Assembly: GCF_014652615.1 (NCBI RefSeq)
Contig: NZ_BMZD01000009.1
Span: forward strand, 1-64,000
Direction: 5' to 3'
Length of the DNA: 64,000 nucleotides
DNA from: Novosphingobium arvoryzae
GTDB lineage: Bacteria > Pseudomonadota > Alphaproteobacteria > Sphingomonadales > Sphingomonadaceae
Part shown: piece by piece, positions 63,423 to 64,000 of the stretch
How positions within the stretch are numbered: position 1 is the stretch's first letter
Layout of the letters: the number at the start of each line of letters is the position of its first letter
The notes under the pieces: generated by a model
The model's database searches: none
What the model saw: the letters and a program-made list of their open reading frames with translations, nothing else
What the model was told of the DNA's origin: nothing
Translations under genes and position numbers: made by a program

Positions 63423-64000
63423 GCGAAGGCGCATCGGCCGAACCGCTGGCGGCGATTTTCCGGCGGCTGATTGCCAACACCGGCCCGATCAGCCTGATGC
63501 ACTACATGGGCGAGGCGAACGCGCGTTACTACACCAGCCGCGATCCGCTGGGCAGCGCGGGCGATTTCGTCACCGCGCCGGAAATCAGCCAGATGTTCGG
63601 GGAACTGATCGGGCTGTGGCTGGCCGACATGTGGATCAACGCGGGCCGCGAAACGCCGGTTCACTACATCGAACTGGGGCCGGGGCGGGGCACGCTGGCC
63701 AAGGACGCGCTGCGCACCGCGCGGCGATACGGGCTGGAACCGTCGATCCACTTCGTCGAGGCGTCGACCGCGCTCAAGGACATCCAGCTGGAAACCGTCC
63801 CCGGCGCGCAGTGGCACCATGACCTCTCGACGATCCCGGCCTATGGCCCGGTGCTGATCGTTGCCAACGAATTCCTCGATGCGCTGCCGGTGCGGCAACT
63901 GGTCAAGACGCCGCAGGGCTGGCGCGAGCGGATGGTCGTGCCAGAGGGAGAGCGGTTCATCTGCGTGGCCGGGCAGCAGCCGATGGATGCCGCCGTTCCC
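63419..64000 (+). CDS. NDUFAF7/MidA-type methyltransferase, cut by the window end
   Basis: The first 194 codons of a class I SAM-dependent methyltransferase of the NDUFAF7 (DUF185) family. The family motifs are ISLMHYMGEANARYYTSRD, GDFVTAPEISQMFGELIG, and the SAM-binding IELGPGRGTLAKDALR. In mitochondria NDUFAF7 dimethylates an arginine of complex I subunit NDUFS2; the bacterial role is less clear. The ATG overlaps the lgt stop (ATGA), and the lgt-methyltransferase order is common in alphaproteobacteria. No stop codon is reached before the window ends. Confidence 0.92.
   Translation, partial: MSEGASAEPLAAIFRRLIANTGPISLMHYMGEANARYYTSRDPLGSAGDFVTAPEISQMFGELIGLWLADMWINAGRETPVHYIELGPGRGTLAKDALRTARRYGLEPSIHFVEASTALKDIQLETVPGAQWHHDLSTIPAYGPVLIVANEFLDALPVRQLVKTPQGWRERMVVPEGERFICVAGQQPMDAAVP

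Overview
This 64 kb window looks like core chromosome of a high-GC alphaproteobacterium, most likely a sphingomonad (Novosphingobium/Sphingobium/Erythrobacter-like). The reasons are the high GC content, the prfA-prmC-DUF4167 run, a DUF1134 (EipA) protein, a CDC48-type AAA ATPase, CIRCE-controlled groESL, and rplJL separated from rpoBC. I see no insertion sequence, prophage or CRISPR array. The only region that looks accessory is the left edge: a DUF5681 gene and an AT-richer gap lie against the 3' end of a tRNA-Ser(GCU).

Layout. 0-2.7 kb: DUF5681 gene, tRNA-Ser, eipA. 2.8-7.2 kb (minus): lptB, rpoN and a secreted amidohydrolase. 7.4-11.8 kb: small membrane protein, pmbA/tldE, inorganic pyrophosphatase, M61 peptidase. 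11.9-19 kb (plus): hisS-prfA-prmC, DUF4167, lnt, metK; many starts are GTG or TTG and overlap the previous stop. 19-25 kb: scoA-scoB-nitronate monooxygenase-GST with a divergent LysR regulator, a HAD hydrolase and a universal stress protein. 25-31.5 kb: a candidate sRNA, CDC48 ATPase, MscS channel, polA. 31.8-34.9 kb: Ala/Asp-rich lipoprotein, then a phosphotransferase-acyl-CoA dehydrogenase pair. 35-43 kb: rplJL, lipid-anchored cytochrome c, MATE transporter, groESL, class A beta-lactamase-like protein, and a three-gene small ORF/DUF2975/XRE operon. 43-51.6 kb: rpoB, rpoC. 51.7-64 kb: two more penicillin-recognising enzymes, gltX, trxC, a small membrane protein with an AhpD-like protein, asd, glnD, acyl-CoA synthetase, lgt and a NDUFAF7-like methyltransferase cut by the window end.

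Regulation is the most informative layer. The best find is upstream of asd: a 26-codon Thr/Ile/Val-rich leader peptide that appears leaderless, followed by mutually exclusive antiterminator and terminator hairpins, which is a classical transcription attenuator. Other sites read by eye are CIRCE plus an RpoH-like promoter at groES, a near-consensus promoter at rpoB, FNR/FixK-type boxes at the universal stress gene and between trxC and the AhpD-like pair, a T-N11-A box between scoA and its LysR regulator, a palindrome at metK and an 18-bp palindrome before the phosphotransferase operon.

How the genes fit together: most are translation, transcription and envelope housekeeping (hisS, prfA/prmC, gltX, rplJL, rpoBC, rpoN, lptB, lnt, lgt). 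lnt and lgt are the last and first lipoprotein-maturation enzymes, and at least two predicted lipoproteins are encoded here. metK, asd and glnD tie the region to the aspartate family, SAM and nitrogen control. All functions come from reading sequence and recalling families; nothing was computed or searched.
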